DNA from: Hespellia sp.
GTDB taxonomy: Bacteria; Bacillota; Clostridia; Lachnospirales; Lachnospiraceae
Assembly (NCBI GenBank): GCA_028693555.1
Contig: JAQUVD010000017.1
Coordinates: 1 to 64,000, forward strand
Direction of reading: 5' to 3'
DNA length: 64,000 bases
Within the stretch, counting starts at the first letter, position 1. Each line of letters opens with the position of its first letter. Both the position numbers and the translations under genes were made by a program. Under the pieces are notes generated by a model that was not told where the DNA came from, ran no database searches, and saw only the letters and a list, made by a program, of their open reading frames with translations. Shown piece by piece: positions 16,751 through 25,375 of the stretch.

Positions 16751-19180
16751 ATGGCACAGAAAATTGTGTACAATCACAAAGCAATTGAGAAAAAGTGGCG
16801 CAAGAACTGGGAAGAGAATCCAGTGAATGTCAAAGAAGATGAGAATGGAAAACGCGAGAAGTATTACTGTCTTGATATGTTCCCATATCCATCAGGAAAC
16901 GGACTTCATGTAGGTCACTGGAGAGGTTATGTAATCTCAGACGTATGGAGCCGCTACAAATTACAGCAGGGATACTATATCGTTCATCCGATGGGATGGG
17001 ATGCATTCGGACTTCCGGCTGAGAACTATGCAATTAAGATGGGAGTACATCCATCAAAATCTACAGCAGAGAATGTTGCAAATATCAAACGTCAGATCAA
17101 TGAGATCGCAGCGCTTTATGACTGGGATATGGAAGTAAATACAACAGATCCTGACTTCTACAAATGGACACAGTGGATTTTTGTAAAGATGTTTAAAGAA
17201 GGTCTTGCATATGAGAAAGAATTTCCAATTAACTGGTGCCCTTCCTGCAAGACAGGTCTTGCCAACGAAGAGGTTGTGAATGGTAAATGTGAGCGTTGTG
17301 GAACAGAGGTTACAAAGAAGAACCTTCGTCAGTGGATGCTCAAGATTACCGCATATGCAGACCGCCTCTTAGATGATCTTGACAAGCTTGACTGGCCTGA
17401 AAAGGTGAAAAAGATGCAGGCTGACTGGATTGGAAGAAGCCACGGTGCTGAAGTAGATTTCCCGGTTGATGGAAGAGACGAGAAGATTACTGTCTACACC
17501 ACCAGACCAGATACACTTCACGGTGCAACCTTCATGGTATTATCTCCAGAGCATGCACTTGCAAAAGAGCTGGCAACAGATGAGACAAGAGATGCAGTAG
17601 AGAAATATATTCTTGATTCTTCTATGAAATCAAACGTAGACAGAATGCAGGCAAAAGAGAAGACCGGTGTGTTCACAGGAAGCTACGCAGTCAATCCATT
17701 AAATGGAGCAAAGACGCCGATCTGGTTATCGGATTACGTACTTGCTGATTACGGTACAGGCGCAATCATGTGTGTACCGGCTCATGATGACCGCGACTTT
17801 GAATTTGCGACCAAATTCGGAATCCCGATTGTTCAGGTTATTGCAAAAGACGGTATTGAGATCGAAAATATGACAGAAGCATATACAGCCGCAGTCGGCA
17901 CGATGATCAACTCCGGCGAGTGGAACGGTATGGAGTCTTCAGAACTGAAAGAAAAAGCACCTCATATGATTGAAGAAAGAGGCTTTGGAAAAGCAACAAC
18001 GAACTACAAATTACGCGACTGGGTATTCTCACGTCAGCGCTACTGGGGAGAGCCAATTCCAATCGTGCACTGTCCACACTGTGGAAATGTGCCGGTGCCG
18101 GAGGAAGAATTACCACTTCGCCTTCCAGAAGTAGAAAGCTATGAACCGACAGGAACAGGTGAGTCACCACTTGCCGGAATCGATGAGTGGGTCAACTGCA
18201 AGTGCCCAGTCTGCGGAGCAGATGCAAAACGTGAGACAAACACAATGCCACAATGGGCGGGCTCTTCATGGTATTTCCTGCGTTATGTAGATAGCCACAA
18301 CACAGAAGCGTTAGTATCAAGAGAAAAAGCAGACGAGATGCTTCCGGTTGATATGTATATCGGCGGAGTCGAGCATGCGGTGCTTCATTTGCTGTATTCT
18401 CGTTTCTACACAAAATTCCTGAATGACATCGGAGTCGTAGATTTCGATGAACCATTCCATAAACTGTTCAATCAGGGAATGATTACAGGTAAGAACGGAA
18501 TCAAGATGAGTAAGTCCAAAGGAAATGTAGTCTCACCGGATGATCTTGTAAGAGATTACGGCTGTGATTCACTTCGTATGTACGAGCTCTTTGTCGGACC
18601 ACCGGAATTGGACGCAGAGTGGGATGACCGCGGAATTGACGGTGTATCAAGATTCCTGAAGAAAGTATGGACATTGGTGCAGGATAGCGTAGACGCAAAC
18701 GTTGCAGAGACAAAAGAAATGGTCAAACTTCGTAACCGTCTTGTGAAAGACATCACGACACGTTTGGAAAGCTTCAGCCTGAATACCGTAATTTCAGGAT
18801 TCATGGAATATACAAACAAATTTGTGGATGTAGCTAAGAAAGCCGGCGGAGTTGATTTGGAAACATTGAATCAGTTAACGATCCTCTTATCACCATTCGC
18901 ACCTCACATTGCGGAAGAATTATGGGAAGTGCTCGGACATGACACATCTGTATTTAAAGCCGGATGGCCAACATACGATGAGGCACTTATGAAAGATGAT
19001 GAGATTGAAGTTGCTGTACAGATAAATGGAAAGACCAAGACGGTTATCACGCTGCCTGCAGATGTATCAAAGGATGATGCAATTGCAGCAGGAAAAGAAG
19101 CACTTGGAGATAAGATTACAGGAACGATTGTGAAAGAGATTTATGTTCCGGGAAGAATTATCAATATTGTTCAGCGGTAA
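16751..19180 (+). CDS. leuS: Leucyl-tRNA synthetase
   Basis: An 809-residue class I aminoacyl-tRNA synthetase that charges tRNA(Leu). The HIGH motif is HVGHWRGY near residue 52 and the KMSKS motif is KMSKSKGNV near residue 585. An editing domain (CP1) with the TTRPDTLHGATF block lies between, and a zinc-type cluster is seen at CPSCKTG...CERCGTE. The C-terminal anticodon-binding region and VQINGKTKTVI tail are complete, so the length is normal for bacteria. Expression is expected to be controlled by the T-box leader at 16315-16580. Confidence 0.98.
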   Translation: MAQKIVYNHKAIEKKWRKNWEENPVNVKEDENGKREKYYCLDMFPYPSGNGLHVGHWRGYVISDVWSRYKLQQGYYIVHPMGWDAFGLPAENYAIKMGVHPSKSTAENVANIKRQINEIAALYDWDMEVNTTDPDFYKWTQWIFVKMFKEGLAYEKEFPINWCPSCKTGLANEEVVNGKCERCGTEVTKKNLRQWMLKITAYADRLLDDLDKLDWPEKVKKMQADWIGRSHGAEVDFPVDGRDEKITVYTTRPDTLHGATFMVLSPEHALAKELATDETRDAVEKYILDSSMKSNVDRMQAKEKTGVFTGSYAVNPLNGAKTPIWLSDYVLADYGTGAIMCVPAHDDRDFEFATKFGIPIVQVIAKDGIEIENMTEAYTAAVGTMINSGEWNGMESSELKEKAPHMIEERGFGKATTNYKLRDWVFSRQRYWGEPIPIVHCPHCGNVPVPEEELPLRLPEVESYEPTGTGESPLAGIDEWVNCKCPVCGADAKRETNTMPQWAGSSWYFLRYVDSHNTEALVSREKADEMLPVDMYIGGVEHAVLHLLYSRFYTKFLNDIGVVDFDEPFHKLFNQGMITGKNGIKMSKSKGNVVSPDDLVRDYGCDSLRMYELFVGPPELDAEWDDRGIDGVSRFLKKVWTLVQDSVDANVAETKEMVKLRNRLVKDITTRLESFSLNTVISGFMEYTNKFVDVAKKAGGVDLETLNQLTILLSPFAPHIAEELWEVLGHDTSVFKAGWPTYDEALMKDDEIEVAVQINGKTKTVITLPADVSKDDAIAAGKEALGDKITGTIVKEIYVPGRIINIVQR

Positions 19181-19195
19181 AAGTTCAAGATGAAG

Positions 19196-19236
19196 ATGGC
19201 GCAGATAGTGGAAACATTGTCTGCGTCATTTCTTTA
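19196..19236 (+). terminator. leuS terminator
   Basis: ATGGCGCAGATAGTG (19196-19210) pairs with CATTGTCTGCGTCAT (19215-19229) around a GAAA loop, followed by TTCTTTAT. Confidence 0.75.
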
Positions 19237-19346
19237 TGAACATCTTTGCTTTTCATAAAATTAAAAGGAATGACTTCCAGAATGATCCGTGATAGAATGG
19301 GGGCAGAAAGAAACGGAACAGGAACAGTGATATAACCAATCCGATC

Positions 19347-19487
19347 ATGCTTACATCACTTGCCACCTTATTGTTGTTGAGAAGTATCGAATATAAGAAA
19401 AACAGAGATAAAAGCGGTTTCATTCTTACTGCTTTGACAGCACTATTTGTTTATGGTGCAGTGATTTATAAAGTTTTTACTGGATAA
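19347..19487 (+). CDS. Small hydrophobic protein or membrane-protein fragment
   Basis: A 46-codon frame from ATG at 19347 with two hydrophobic stretches, LTSLATLLLL and FILTALTALFVYGAVIYKVF, separated by the charged RSIEYKKNRDKSG. There is no convincing ribosome binding site. The frame stays open upstream to 19296 without an obvious start. It could be the end of a decayed membrane-protein gene. The rest of the 19237-19608 gap shows nothing else that I recognise. Confidence 0.25.
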   Translation: MLTSLATLLLLRSIEYKKNRDKSGFILTALTALFVYGAVIYKVFTG

Positions 19488-19608
19488 TCAGTTTGCGTGG
19501 ATGATAGACGGGCTGCTTATATTTGTGATGCCAGGAGAAGTATGGGTAATATATTCTTCGTTTGTATAAAATTCGCACGTATATATTTCAAATTTATGGA
19601 GAGAAAGT

Positions 19609-20070
19609 ATGAAGATACACATTGTTGGTGGTAGTGGCTCTGGAAAGACCTATTTAGCCAATCGGTTATCCGAGGAATACAATATAGGACATTATGATTT
19701 AGATGATTTACTATGGGATAACAAAGCTGATTTTTATGGTGTCAAGAGAAGTACAGATGAAAGATGTGCAAAGCTGCAAGATATTTTGAAAAAAGATAAT
19801 TGGATCATAGAGGGCGTTTATTATAAGTGGTGTAAACAGTGTTTTGTAGATGCAGATAAGATATTTTTACTAGAAGTACCAAGGCATACATATAGATATC
19901 GTATTATAAAAAGATTTATAAGAAGAAAATTAGGGCTTGAGAAGGGTAAAAAAGAAACTTTGAAGTCGCTTAAGGATTTGCTTAAATGGGCTGATTCGTA
20001 TAGTGCGAATGATATGACTGAAATAAAGAAATTGGTTGAACCGTACGAAAATAAGGTGATTAGAATATAA
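19609..20070 (+). CDS. P-loop kinase-like protein (FlaR/adenylate kinase-related)
   Basis: A 153-residue protein with Walker A GGSGSGKT at residues 7-14 and the DLDDLLW motif shortly after. It has an IIEGVYY segment near residue 65 and an arginine-rich RYRIIKRFIRRK lid-like region. This pattern is typical of proteins annotated as DNA topology modulation protein FlaR or adenylate-kinase-like. The substrate is not known, and I would not infer a DNA role from the name. GGAGAGAAAGT precedes the ATG. It is the first complete gene of an accessory run reaching to 25.6 kb. Confidence 0.75.
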   Translation: MKIHIVGGSGSGKTYLANRLSEEYNIGHYDLDDLLWDNKADFYGVKRSTDERCAKLQDILKKDNWIIEGVYYKWCKQCFVDADKIFLLEVPRHTYRYRIIKRFIRRKLGLEKGKKETLKSLKDLLKWADSYSANDMTEIKKLVEPYENKVIRI

Positions 20071-20094
20071 ATTCAAGCTTGTTGCAAAGGGATT

Positions 20095-20637
20095 ATGCGA
20101 ATGGAGATAAGGAAAGTAACAAGGGATAAAAAAGATTATTTAGAATTGTTGCTATTAGCCGATGAGCAGGAAGATATGATAGACAAATATCTTGAACGAG
20201 GCGAAATGTTTGTTTTAGATGATAATGGCATCAAAGCCGAATGCGTAGTCACAAAAGAAGCAGACGGCATATACGAACTGAAAAATATTGCTGTATCACC
20301 ATCGTTTCAACGAAAAGGATATGGAAAGTGCCTGATACAATATGTATTTTCACATTATGCCGACTGTAAGTGTATGCTTGTAGGAACCGGTGATGTTCCG
20401 TCTTCGCTCGGCTTTTATTACAGTTGCGGTTTTTGCGAATCACATCGTATAAAGAACTTCTTTACGGATAATTATGATCATTTGATGTTTGAAGATGGAA
20501 AGCAACTTGTGGATATGGTTTATCTAAAACGGAAAGTTGTAGATGAAAAAAAGAAAGCGGGAAATTCGAAGTTGTGGAGGTATATGGATGAAATTAGAAA
20601 CGGAAAGATTGGTATTGCGAGAAATGACAGCAGATGA
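20095..20637 (+). CDS. GNAT family N-acetyltransferase
   Basis: A 180-residue GNAT protein. The acetyl-CoA binding motif is VSPSFQRKGYGKCLIQYV near residues 64-81, and a GFYYSCGF block follows. The start could also be the ATG at 20101; AAAGG at 20086-20090 fits both imperfectly. The last 17 codons overlap the start of the next acetyltransferase gene in another frame, and the tail after KKKAGNSK looks unlike a GNAT end. The original stop may have been lost by a small frameshift. The substrate is unknown. Confidence 0.75.
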   Translation: MRMEIRKVTRDKKDYLELLLLADEQEDMIDKYLERGEMFVLDDNGIKAECVVTKEADGIYELKNIAVSPSFQRKGYGKCLIQYVFSHYADCKCMLVGTGDVPSSLGFYYSCGFCESHRIKNFFTDNYDHLMFEDGKQLVDMVYLKRKVVDEKKKAGNSKLWRYMDEIRNGKIGIARNDSR

Positions 20638-21112
20638 TTTTGATTCGCTTTACAATGTGTTGGCAGATTCAGGTATTATGCAACATTATCCCTATTCTTT
20701 TGATGAGAACAGGGTAAAAAACTGGATCAACAAAAATATGGAACGATATCGGATATTTGGGTTTGGATTATGGGCGGTTTGCCTAAAAGAAACAGGAGAA
20801 ATGATTGGAGACTGCGGTATTACAATGCAGAATATAGGCGGTGTCATTAAACCTGAAATTGGGTATCATATTCGAGCAGATCATCAGCACAAAGGATACG
20901 CAAAAGAGGCTGCTTCTTCTGTAAGAGATTGGACTTTTACAAATACACCTTTTAAAATTATATTCTCATATATGAAGTATATTAATGTTCCGTCTGCAAA
21001 TACAGCAATGTCATGGGGATGTTCTCAAGTAGATGAGTTTGAAGATGAGGCAAATGAAATCACGAAAGTATATGCGATTTCAAGAGAAGAATGGATAAAA
21101 TTGAAGAAATAG
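20588..21112 (+). CDS. GNAT family N-acetyltransferase (RimJ/RimL-like)
   Basis: A 174-residue acetyltransferase beginning MKLETERLVLREMTADDFD, the usual N-terminus of the RimJ/RimL-like group. It continues with EIGYHIRADHQHKGYAKEAA as the acetyl-CoA motif and ends VYAISREEW. The ATG at 20588 has GGAGG at 20576-20580. An ATG at 20581-region frames does not fit. It overlaps the previous gene by 50 bp, which suggests translational coupling or a damaged upstream 3' end. The acceptor substrate (protein, antibiotic or small molecule) cannot be told from sequence. Confidence 0.82.
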   Translation: MKLETERLVLREMTADDFDSLYNVLADSGIMQHYPYSFDENRVKNWINKNMERYRIFGFGLWAVCLKETGEMIGDCGITMQNIGGVIKPEIGYHIRADHQHKGYAKEAASSVRDWTFTNTPFKIIFSYMKYINVPSANTAMSWGCSQVDEFEDEANEITKVYAISREEWIKLKK

Positions 21113-21150
21113 ATAACTTTGAATTTGCGAAGGAGAAAGGGTGTATTATT

Positions 21151-21408
21151 ATGGGTGAATTGTCAAAATTACCTAATATAGGAAAAACAGTTGAGGAACA
21201 GCTTGTTCAGGTTGGCGTTAATTCTATTGATGAATTAAAAAGGATAGGTGCTAAATCAGCATGGTTGAAAATTCAAGAGATTGATGAATCAGCCTGTATC
21301 AATCGACTGATGGCACTTGAGGGTGCAATTCAGGGCATAAAGAAAACAATGTTGTCAGATGAAGTGAAAGCCGATTTGAAAGAGTTTTATCAGTGGCACA
21401 GAAAATAG
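21151..21408 (+). CDS. TfoX C-terminal domain-like protein
   Basis: An 85-residue protein that matches the TfoX C-terminal (helix-hairpin-helix-like) domain: LSKLPNIGKTVEEQL, then GVNSIDELKRIGAKSAW and LMALEGAIQGI. Stand-alone copies without the N-terminal TfoX domain are common in Firmicutes and often sit near acetyltransferase genes. AAAGGG at 21137-21141 supports the ATG at 21151. A role in competence is not implied. The sequence GAATTTGCGAAGGAG just upstream recurs before the gene at 21951. Confidence 0.8.
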   Translation: MGELSKLPNIGKTVEEQLVQVGVNSIDELKRIGAKSAWLKIQEIDESACINRLMALEGAIQGIKKTMLSDEVKADLKEFYQWHRK

Positions 21409-21457
21409 AGAAATTCCTGTTTGCAAAACGAAAAAATTAAATTTTACGGAGAAGAAA

Positions 21458-21916
21458 ATGAGTATAAAACAAGCGGTTTTGTCAGATGTAGAAACAATCA
21501 AAAAAATTTCAACGGTCACAATCTCAAAGATTTATCCGCATTATTATCCGAAGGGTGCTGTTGACTTCTTTTTAGAACATCATAATAAAGACAATATTCT
21601 GAAAGATGTTAAAAATAGATGTTGCTTTCTCTATTTTGACACATCACAAAATGCCGTTGGTACGGTTACAATAAAGGATAATGAAATATGCCGACTGTTT
21701 GTCCTCCCTCCTTTTCAAAGAATGGGATACGGAACAGAATTGCTTAATTTTGCCGAGAAGACAATCTTTAAGAAGTATTCAAAAGTAATTATAGATGCTT
21801 CCCTGCCTGCAAAAAAGATATATTTAAAGCGGGGGTTTAAAGATACAGATTTCAATATTATATGTACAAAAAACAATGATTTTTTGTGTTATGATATTAT
21901 GGAAAAGCAACTATAA
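21458..21916 (+). CDS. GNAT family N-acetyltransferase
   Basis: A 152-residue GNAT protein. ICRLFVLPPFQRMGYGTELL near residues 76-95 is the acetyl-CoA binding region, and AKKIYLKRGF is the usual later motif. CGGAGAAGAAA lies directly before the ATG. It is the third acetyltransferase in this run and is only distantly similar to the other two. The substrate is unknown. Confidence 0.85.
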   Translation: MSIKQAVLSDVETIKKISTVTISKIYPHYYPKGAVDFFLEHHNKDNILKDVKNRCCFLYFDTSQNAVGTVTIKDNEICRLFVLPPFQRMGYGTELLNFAEKTIFKKYSKVIIDASLPAKKIYLKRGFKDTDFNIICTKNNDFLCYDIMEKQL

Positions 21917-21950
21917 ATTCTATCTTAAAGAATTTGCGAAGGAGGATATT

Positions 21951-22400
21951 GTGTCACTTAATATAGCGGAAACATTTGAATTACTGTTCGATAAAAATAA
22001 TAACATTGCATACAAGGCATTACAGGAATTGCAAAATGAAAGTGTTGAAACGGATCGTGTTTATCCTTATATGGATAGATTCAGCGATATGCTTGACAGT
22101 GATAATTCTTATGTTCGTACAAGAGGGCTTACATTGCTTGCTGTAAATGCAAAATGGGATAAGGATTACAAAATTGATGAAATCATTGATAAATATTTAG
22201 GACACATAACAGATGTTAAACCCATTACAGCAAGACAATGTATCAAGCTCTTGCCAATGATTGCAAAATATAAGCCAGAATTGAAGCGTGATATTCTTTC
22301 TGCACTTTATAAGGCAAATATATGTGTTTATAATGATAGTATGCAGTCATTAGTTTATAAGGATATTCAAAAAGCACTAAAAGAAATACAAGGATTATAA
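21951..22400 (+). CDS. HEAT-like repeat protein, small
   Basis: A 149-residue, mostly helical protein with at least three HEAT-like units (ETFELLFDKNNNIAYKAL, RFSDMLDSDNSYVRTRGL, ARQCIKLLPMIAKYKPEL). Units of the form DSDNSYVRTRGL are typical of HEAT and armadillo-like folds in Clostridia. The GTG at 21951 has AAGGAGG at 21939-21945, five bases upstream. It probably mediates protein binding; no enzyme motif is visible. Confidence 0.7.
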   Translation: MSLNIAETFELLFDKNNNIAYKALQELQNESVETDRVYPYMDRFSDMLDSDNSYVRTRGLTLLAVNAKWDKDYKIDEIIDKYLGHITDVKPITARQCIKLLPMIAKYKPELKRDILSALYKANICVYNDSMQSLVYKDIQKALKEIQGL

Positions 22401-22476
22401 AAGCACAACTTTGAATTGAGCGAGATCTTCTGCGAGTGATGCTTCTTGAATGAAGTTAACAAAGGAGGTGGTTACA

Positions 22477-23148
22477 ATGAGAAAAAAAGCGATGGTCTAT
22501 CTTGTAAGAGTTCTTTTGCAAAAGATAATAGGATTCTCCTTGTATTTGGTCGGTGCTGGTTTTGTACTGACCTATGCTGGAAGTATCTATTTTATTTCCC
22601 TTTTTGCAGGTACGATGATTATTTCTTTGCTTTTATTGAAAGCAAACGAGGAAACACTTGCGCAAAGAGGGAAAACAGCTACGAGTTCACCATTATGGGA
22701 TAAGGTTCTCTTAACATTATTCTGGCTGCTAAACTATTTTGTGGTTTATTGGCTTGCCGGTGCATCCGAAACAGAAGAACATCTAGATATCGTATATTGG
22801 TGTGGCATGGTGGCAATCTTTTTTGCAGCTTGGATTTCCACAAAAGCACTTTTGGAAAATACTTTTTTGGAATCCACAGCCAGAATCCAAAGCGATAGAA
22901 ATCAAACGGTATGTAAAACGGGGCCGTATAGTATTGTGCGGCACCCTGCCTATAGTGGGTTGATTTTGAATTGTATCGGGCTATGTATGATATTTCCTTA
23001 TGTGCGTGTTTGGATATGCATGGCACTAACGGTGTTGATTATCGTTGTAAGAACGGCATTGGAAGATAAGATGCTTAAGCAAGGTTTGGAAGGATATCTT
23101 GAATACACAAGCCAAACAAAGTATAGGCTGTTTCCCTTTGTTTGGTGA
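22477..23148 (+). CDS. Isoprenylcysteine carboxyl methyltransferase family membrane protein
   Basis: A 223-residue protein with about five membrane segments. The C-terminal signature TGPYSIVRHPAYSG near residues 148-161 and the late LEGYLEYTSQTKYRL block are those of the ICMT/PEMT-like family. In bacteria the substrate of this family is usually unknown. AAAGGAGGTG at 22461-22470 supports the ATG at 22477. It is followed closely by a small two-helix membrane protein. Confidence 0.82.
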   Translation: MRKKAMVYLVRVLLQKIIGFSLYLVGAGFVLTYAGSIYFISLFAGTMIISLLLLKANEETLAQRGKTATSSPLWDKVLLTLFWLLNYFVVYWLAGASETEEHLDIVYWCGMVAIFFAAWISTKALLENTFLESTARIQSDRNQTVCKTGPYSIVRHPAYSGLILNCIGLCMIFPYVRVWICMALTVLIIVVRTALEDKMLKQGLEGYLEYTSQTKYRLFPFVW

Positions 23149-23210
23149 TTAAGCGGGCGAAATTCAGTTTGCGTTGCGGAAAATTTCAAGTTGTAGAGGA
23201 GAAATATACG

Positions 23211-23399
23211 ATGAATTATAAAATTATATGGAAAACAGCTCTAATTATGGTGATTGTAATTTCGGCAGTCATGGTTGCTCCATCAGTTCTCAGACTTTAT
23301 GACTTGACAGATAGTATGATACGAATACTGGGAGTTGCAGATATTATTTTATTGTTTGTTTTAGTGTTTTCATTTGTTAAAAGCTATAAGAACCACTAA
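23211..23399 (+). CDS. Small two-helix membrane protein, unknown
   Basis: A 62-residue protein with two hydrophobic helices (WKTALIMVIVISAVMVA and ILGVADIILLFVLVFSFV) joined by a short polar loop. GAGGAG at 23196-23201 is 9 bases before the ATG. I do not recognise the family. Confidence 0.55.
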   Translation: MNYKIIWKTALIMVIVISAVMVAPSVLRLYDLTDSMIRILGVADIILLFVLVFSFVKSYKNH

Positions 23400-23447
23400 A
23401 GTATAAATATGAATTTGTATGATTGAAACGAAAACTTCAAAAATATA

Positions 23448-23478
23448 TTGACTTGTACGTAACGTACACCCTTATACT
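23448..23478 (+). promoter_or_regulatory. MerR-type promoter with 19-bp spacer and palindromic operator
   Basis: TTGACT (23448-23453) and TATACT (23473-23478) are 19 bp apart. That overlong spacer is characteristic of promoters activated by MerR proteins. The spacer contains a perfect palindrome, TGTACGT-A-ACGTACA (23454-23468). The MerR gene starts 23 bp downstream, so self-activation is likely. Confidence 0.85.
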
Positions 23479-23501
23479 ATCGTCACAAGGAGGCGTTTTC
23501 G

Positions 23502-24380
23502 ATGTTATTGAATGAAATTATAAAGGAAGTCGGAATGACAAAGCGTGCAGTTAAGTATTATGAAGAAAAAGGATTGTTGTCAGTAGATAAAGATAGCAAT
23601 GGCTATCGAAACTACTCCATACAAGATGTTGAAACTTTAAAAAAAATCTCGGTATATAGAAAGCTTGGGGTTGGCATTAAAGACATACAAAACCTTTTGG
23701 AAAAAGATGATAAAAGCATTCTTTTACGTATTTATCAAGAAAAATTACAGGAAAAAGTTTTACAAGACTCAGAACTTGAAGCGTTGAAGCAATTTATAGA
23801 TGATGGTAATGCAGACAAGGCAAATGAGGTACTCGATTACCAAACCGTTGAAAATGCGATTGAGTCTTTGTTGCCGGGAAAAGAATGGGGCGATTACTTA
23901 AAAAGTCACTTCAAACCATTTCTTAATGTGAGATTAAAGACTCTGGAGCAGAAGCAAGCCCTACGGAATATATTAGAGTATTGCGATGAAACGACATTGA
24001 AAGTTCCTTTTATTATGGGAATAGGTGTGAAGATGGCAGGTGGGATTACACAAGAAACAAGAATCGCAGATGAGATGATAGCCTATTATCGTGATATGAG
24101 TGAAAGCGAATATGAAAAATTAAAAGAAATGGTAAAGAAAGGTGCTAAAATGAAAACTGGCATTATGAAATATCATCCGTCATTTGTTGCCCAGAGAAAA
24201 ACGCAGAAAGAGTTCCAAGATAAAGGATATAACGACATATTCATTCCTAATTTGATGGTGCTATCTCCACAGTATGCAGAATATAAGAAAGCCTTAGATA
24301 AGGTAAACGATAGAATGTGTAGAGAACTTGGACTGCATTATGATAGCAACTACAACTTAGTTATAAAAAAGCTTGAATAA
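23502..24380 (+). CDS. MerR family transcriptional regulator
   Basis: A 292-residue regulator. Residues 1-70 are the winged HTH (IIKEVGMTKRAVKYYEEKGL, then GYRNYSIQDVETLKKI). A helical dimerisation segment follows, and the C-terminal ~170 residues are an effector-binding region of unknown ligand that contains no cysteine pattern for metal sensing. AAGGAGG precedes the ATG. The promoter directly upstream has the 19-bp MerR spacer. The nearby DUF1697 and DUF3784 genes could be targets, but no second copy of the palindrome was seen before them. Confidence 0.88.
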   Translation: MLLNEIIKEVGMTKRAVKYYEEKGLLSVDKDSNGYRNYSIQDVETLKKISVYRKLGVGIKDIQNLLEKDDKSILLRIYQEKLQEKVLQDSELEALKQFIDDGNADKANEVLDYQTVENAIESLLPGKEWGDYLKSHFKPFLNVRLKTLEQKQALRNILEYCDETTLKVPFIMGIGVKMAGGITQETRIADEMIAYYRDMSESEYEKLKEMVKKGAKMKTGIMKYHPSFVAQRKTQKEFQDKGYNDIFIPNLMVLSPQYAEYKKALDKVNDRMCRELGLHYDSNYNLVIKKLE

Positions 24381-24452
24381 ATGAGTGTATCTAAAAAAGG
24401 AACAAAAGTTGAAGGACTACAAATTCAAAATTTGTAAAGGAGAAAATGTTCT

Positions 24453-24992
24453 ATGAAAAGATATGTTGCTTTGTTAAGGGGAATCAATATAAGTGGGAAA
24501 AACAAGATATCTATGGCTGAATTAAAAAAGGGCTTTGCAGAGCTTGATTTTGCAGGAGTCACATCATATCTTAATAGTGGTAATGTTGTTTTCTCAAGTG
24601 ATATAGAGGATAAAAACACTCTCACAAATAAAATAGCAATCATGATAAAAGACAAATTCTGCTTAGATATACCGGTTTTTGTTGTTTTGCGAGAAGAATT
24701 AGAAGAACTATTAAAGAATGCTCCTGATTGGTGGGGAAATGACAATAAAGAAATATACGATAACATCATATTTCTTATACCACCTTTATCTTATGTGGAG
24801 TTTTATGCTGGAATCGGCAATCCTAAAGCAGAATATGAGAAAGTATATAATTACAAGAATATCGTTTTCTGGTCATTTAGTCGGCAAGACTATCAAAAGA
24901 CAAATTGGTGGTCAAAGACCGCTAGTGTGAAAGTAAGCGATAAAGTGACAATACGAACAGCAAATACAGTAAGAAAAATAGTGTGTCTGTGA
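24453..24992 (+). CDS. DUF1697 domain-containing protein
   Basis: A 179-residue protein beginning MKRYVALLRGINISGKNKI, with the later motif TSYLNSGNVVFSS and the terminal TANTVRKI. Together these define DUF1697. The family is widespread in bacteria, is cytoplasmic and has no established function. AAAGGAGAAAATG lies upstream of the ATG at 24453. Confidence 0.88.
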   Translation: MKRYVALLRGINISGKNKISMAELKKGFAELDFAGVTSYLNSGNVVFSSDIEDKNTLTNKIAIMIKDKFCLDIPVFVVLREELEELLKNAPDWWGNDNKEIYDNIIFLIPPLSYVEFYAGIGNPKAEYEKVYNYKNIVFWSFSRQDYQKTNWWSKTASVKVSDKVTIRTANTVRKIVCL

Positions 24993-25012
24993 AATTTAAG
25001 GAGGAAGAGAAG

Positions 25013-25327
25013 ATGTTACTGATTTTGTTTGATTTGTGTATGGCAATTATAATGTTTTTCTTTGGTTTGTATTTCTACAAATCAAAAGGAAAAGCATCGA
25101 ATCTATTGACAGGTTTTAATATACGTCCTGATGAGGAACAGCAGAGGTATGATAAGGTCAAGATGTGTACTACTTATGGTGTGCGTTTAATGATTATGGC
25201 AATTCCTTTTTTACTCGGTGCTTGTATTGACATTTTCTTTCCGGGAAAAGGATGCTTGATTGCTTGGATCGTGTGGACCGTGTTATTTATTTCGTTAATG
25301 GCAAAGAGAATGAAGATGGAAAAGTAA
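25013..25327 (+). CDS. DUF3784-like small membrane protein
   Basis: A 104-residue protein with a first membrane helix at residues about 3-20. The block YKSKGKASNLLTGFN and a DEEQQRYDKVKMC stretch follow, then two more helices. This matches the DUF3784 family known from Firmicutes, function unknown. AAGGAGGA at 24998-25005 supports the ATG at 25013. Confidence 0.8.
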   Translation: MLLILFDLCMAIIMFFFGLYFYKSKGKASNLLTGFNIRPDEEQQRYDKVKMCTTYGVRLMIMAIPFLLGACIDIFFPGKGCLIAWIVWTVLFISLMAKRMKMEK

Positions 25328-25375
25328 GCGAAGTTACTATAAATAAATTGAGATATAGAAGAGGAGAGAATAATT

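Noticed and set aside
16565-16777. Minus-strand open frame of about 70 codons over the leuS leader
   Set aside because: It runs through hairpins of the palindrome cluster and the leuS start, has no ribosome binding site and no recognisable protein features.
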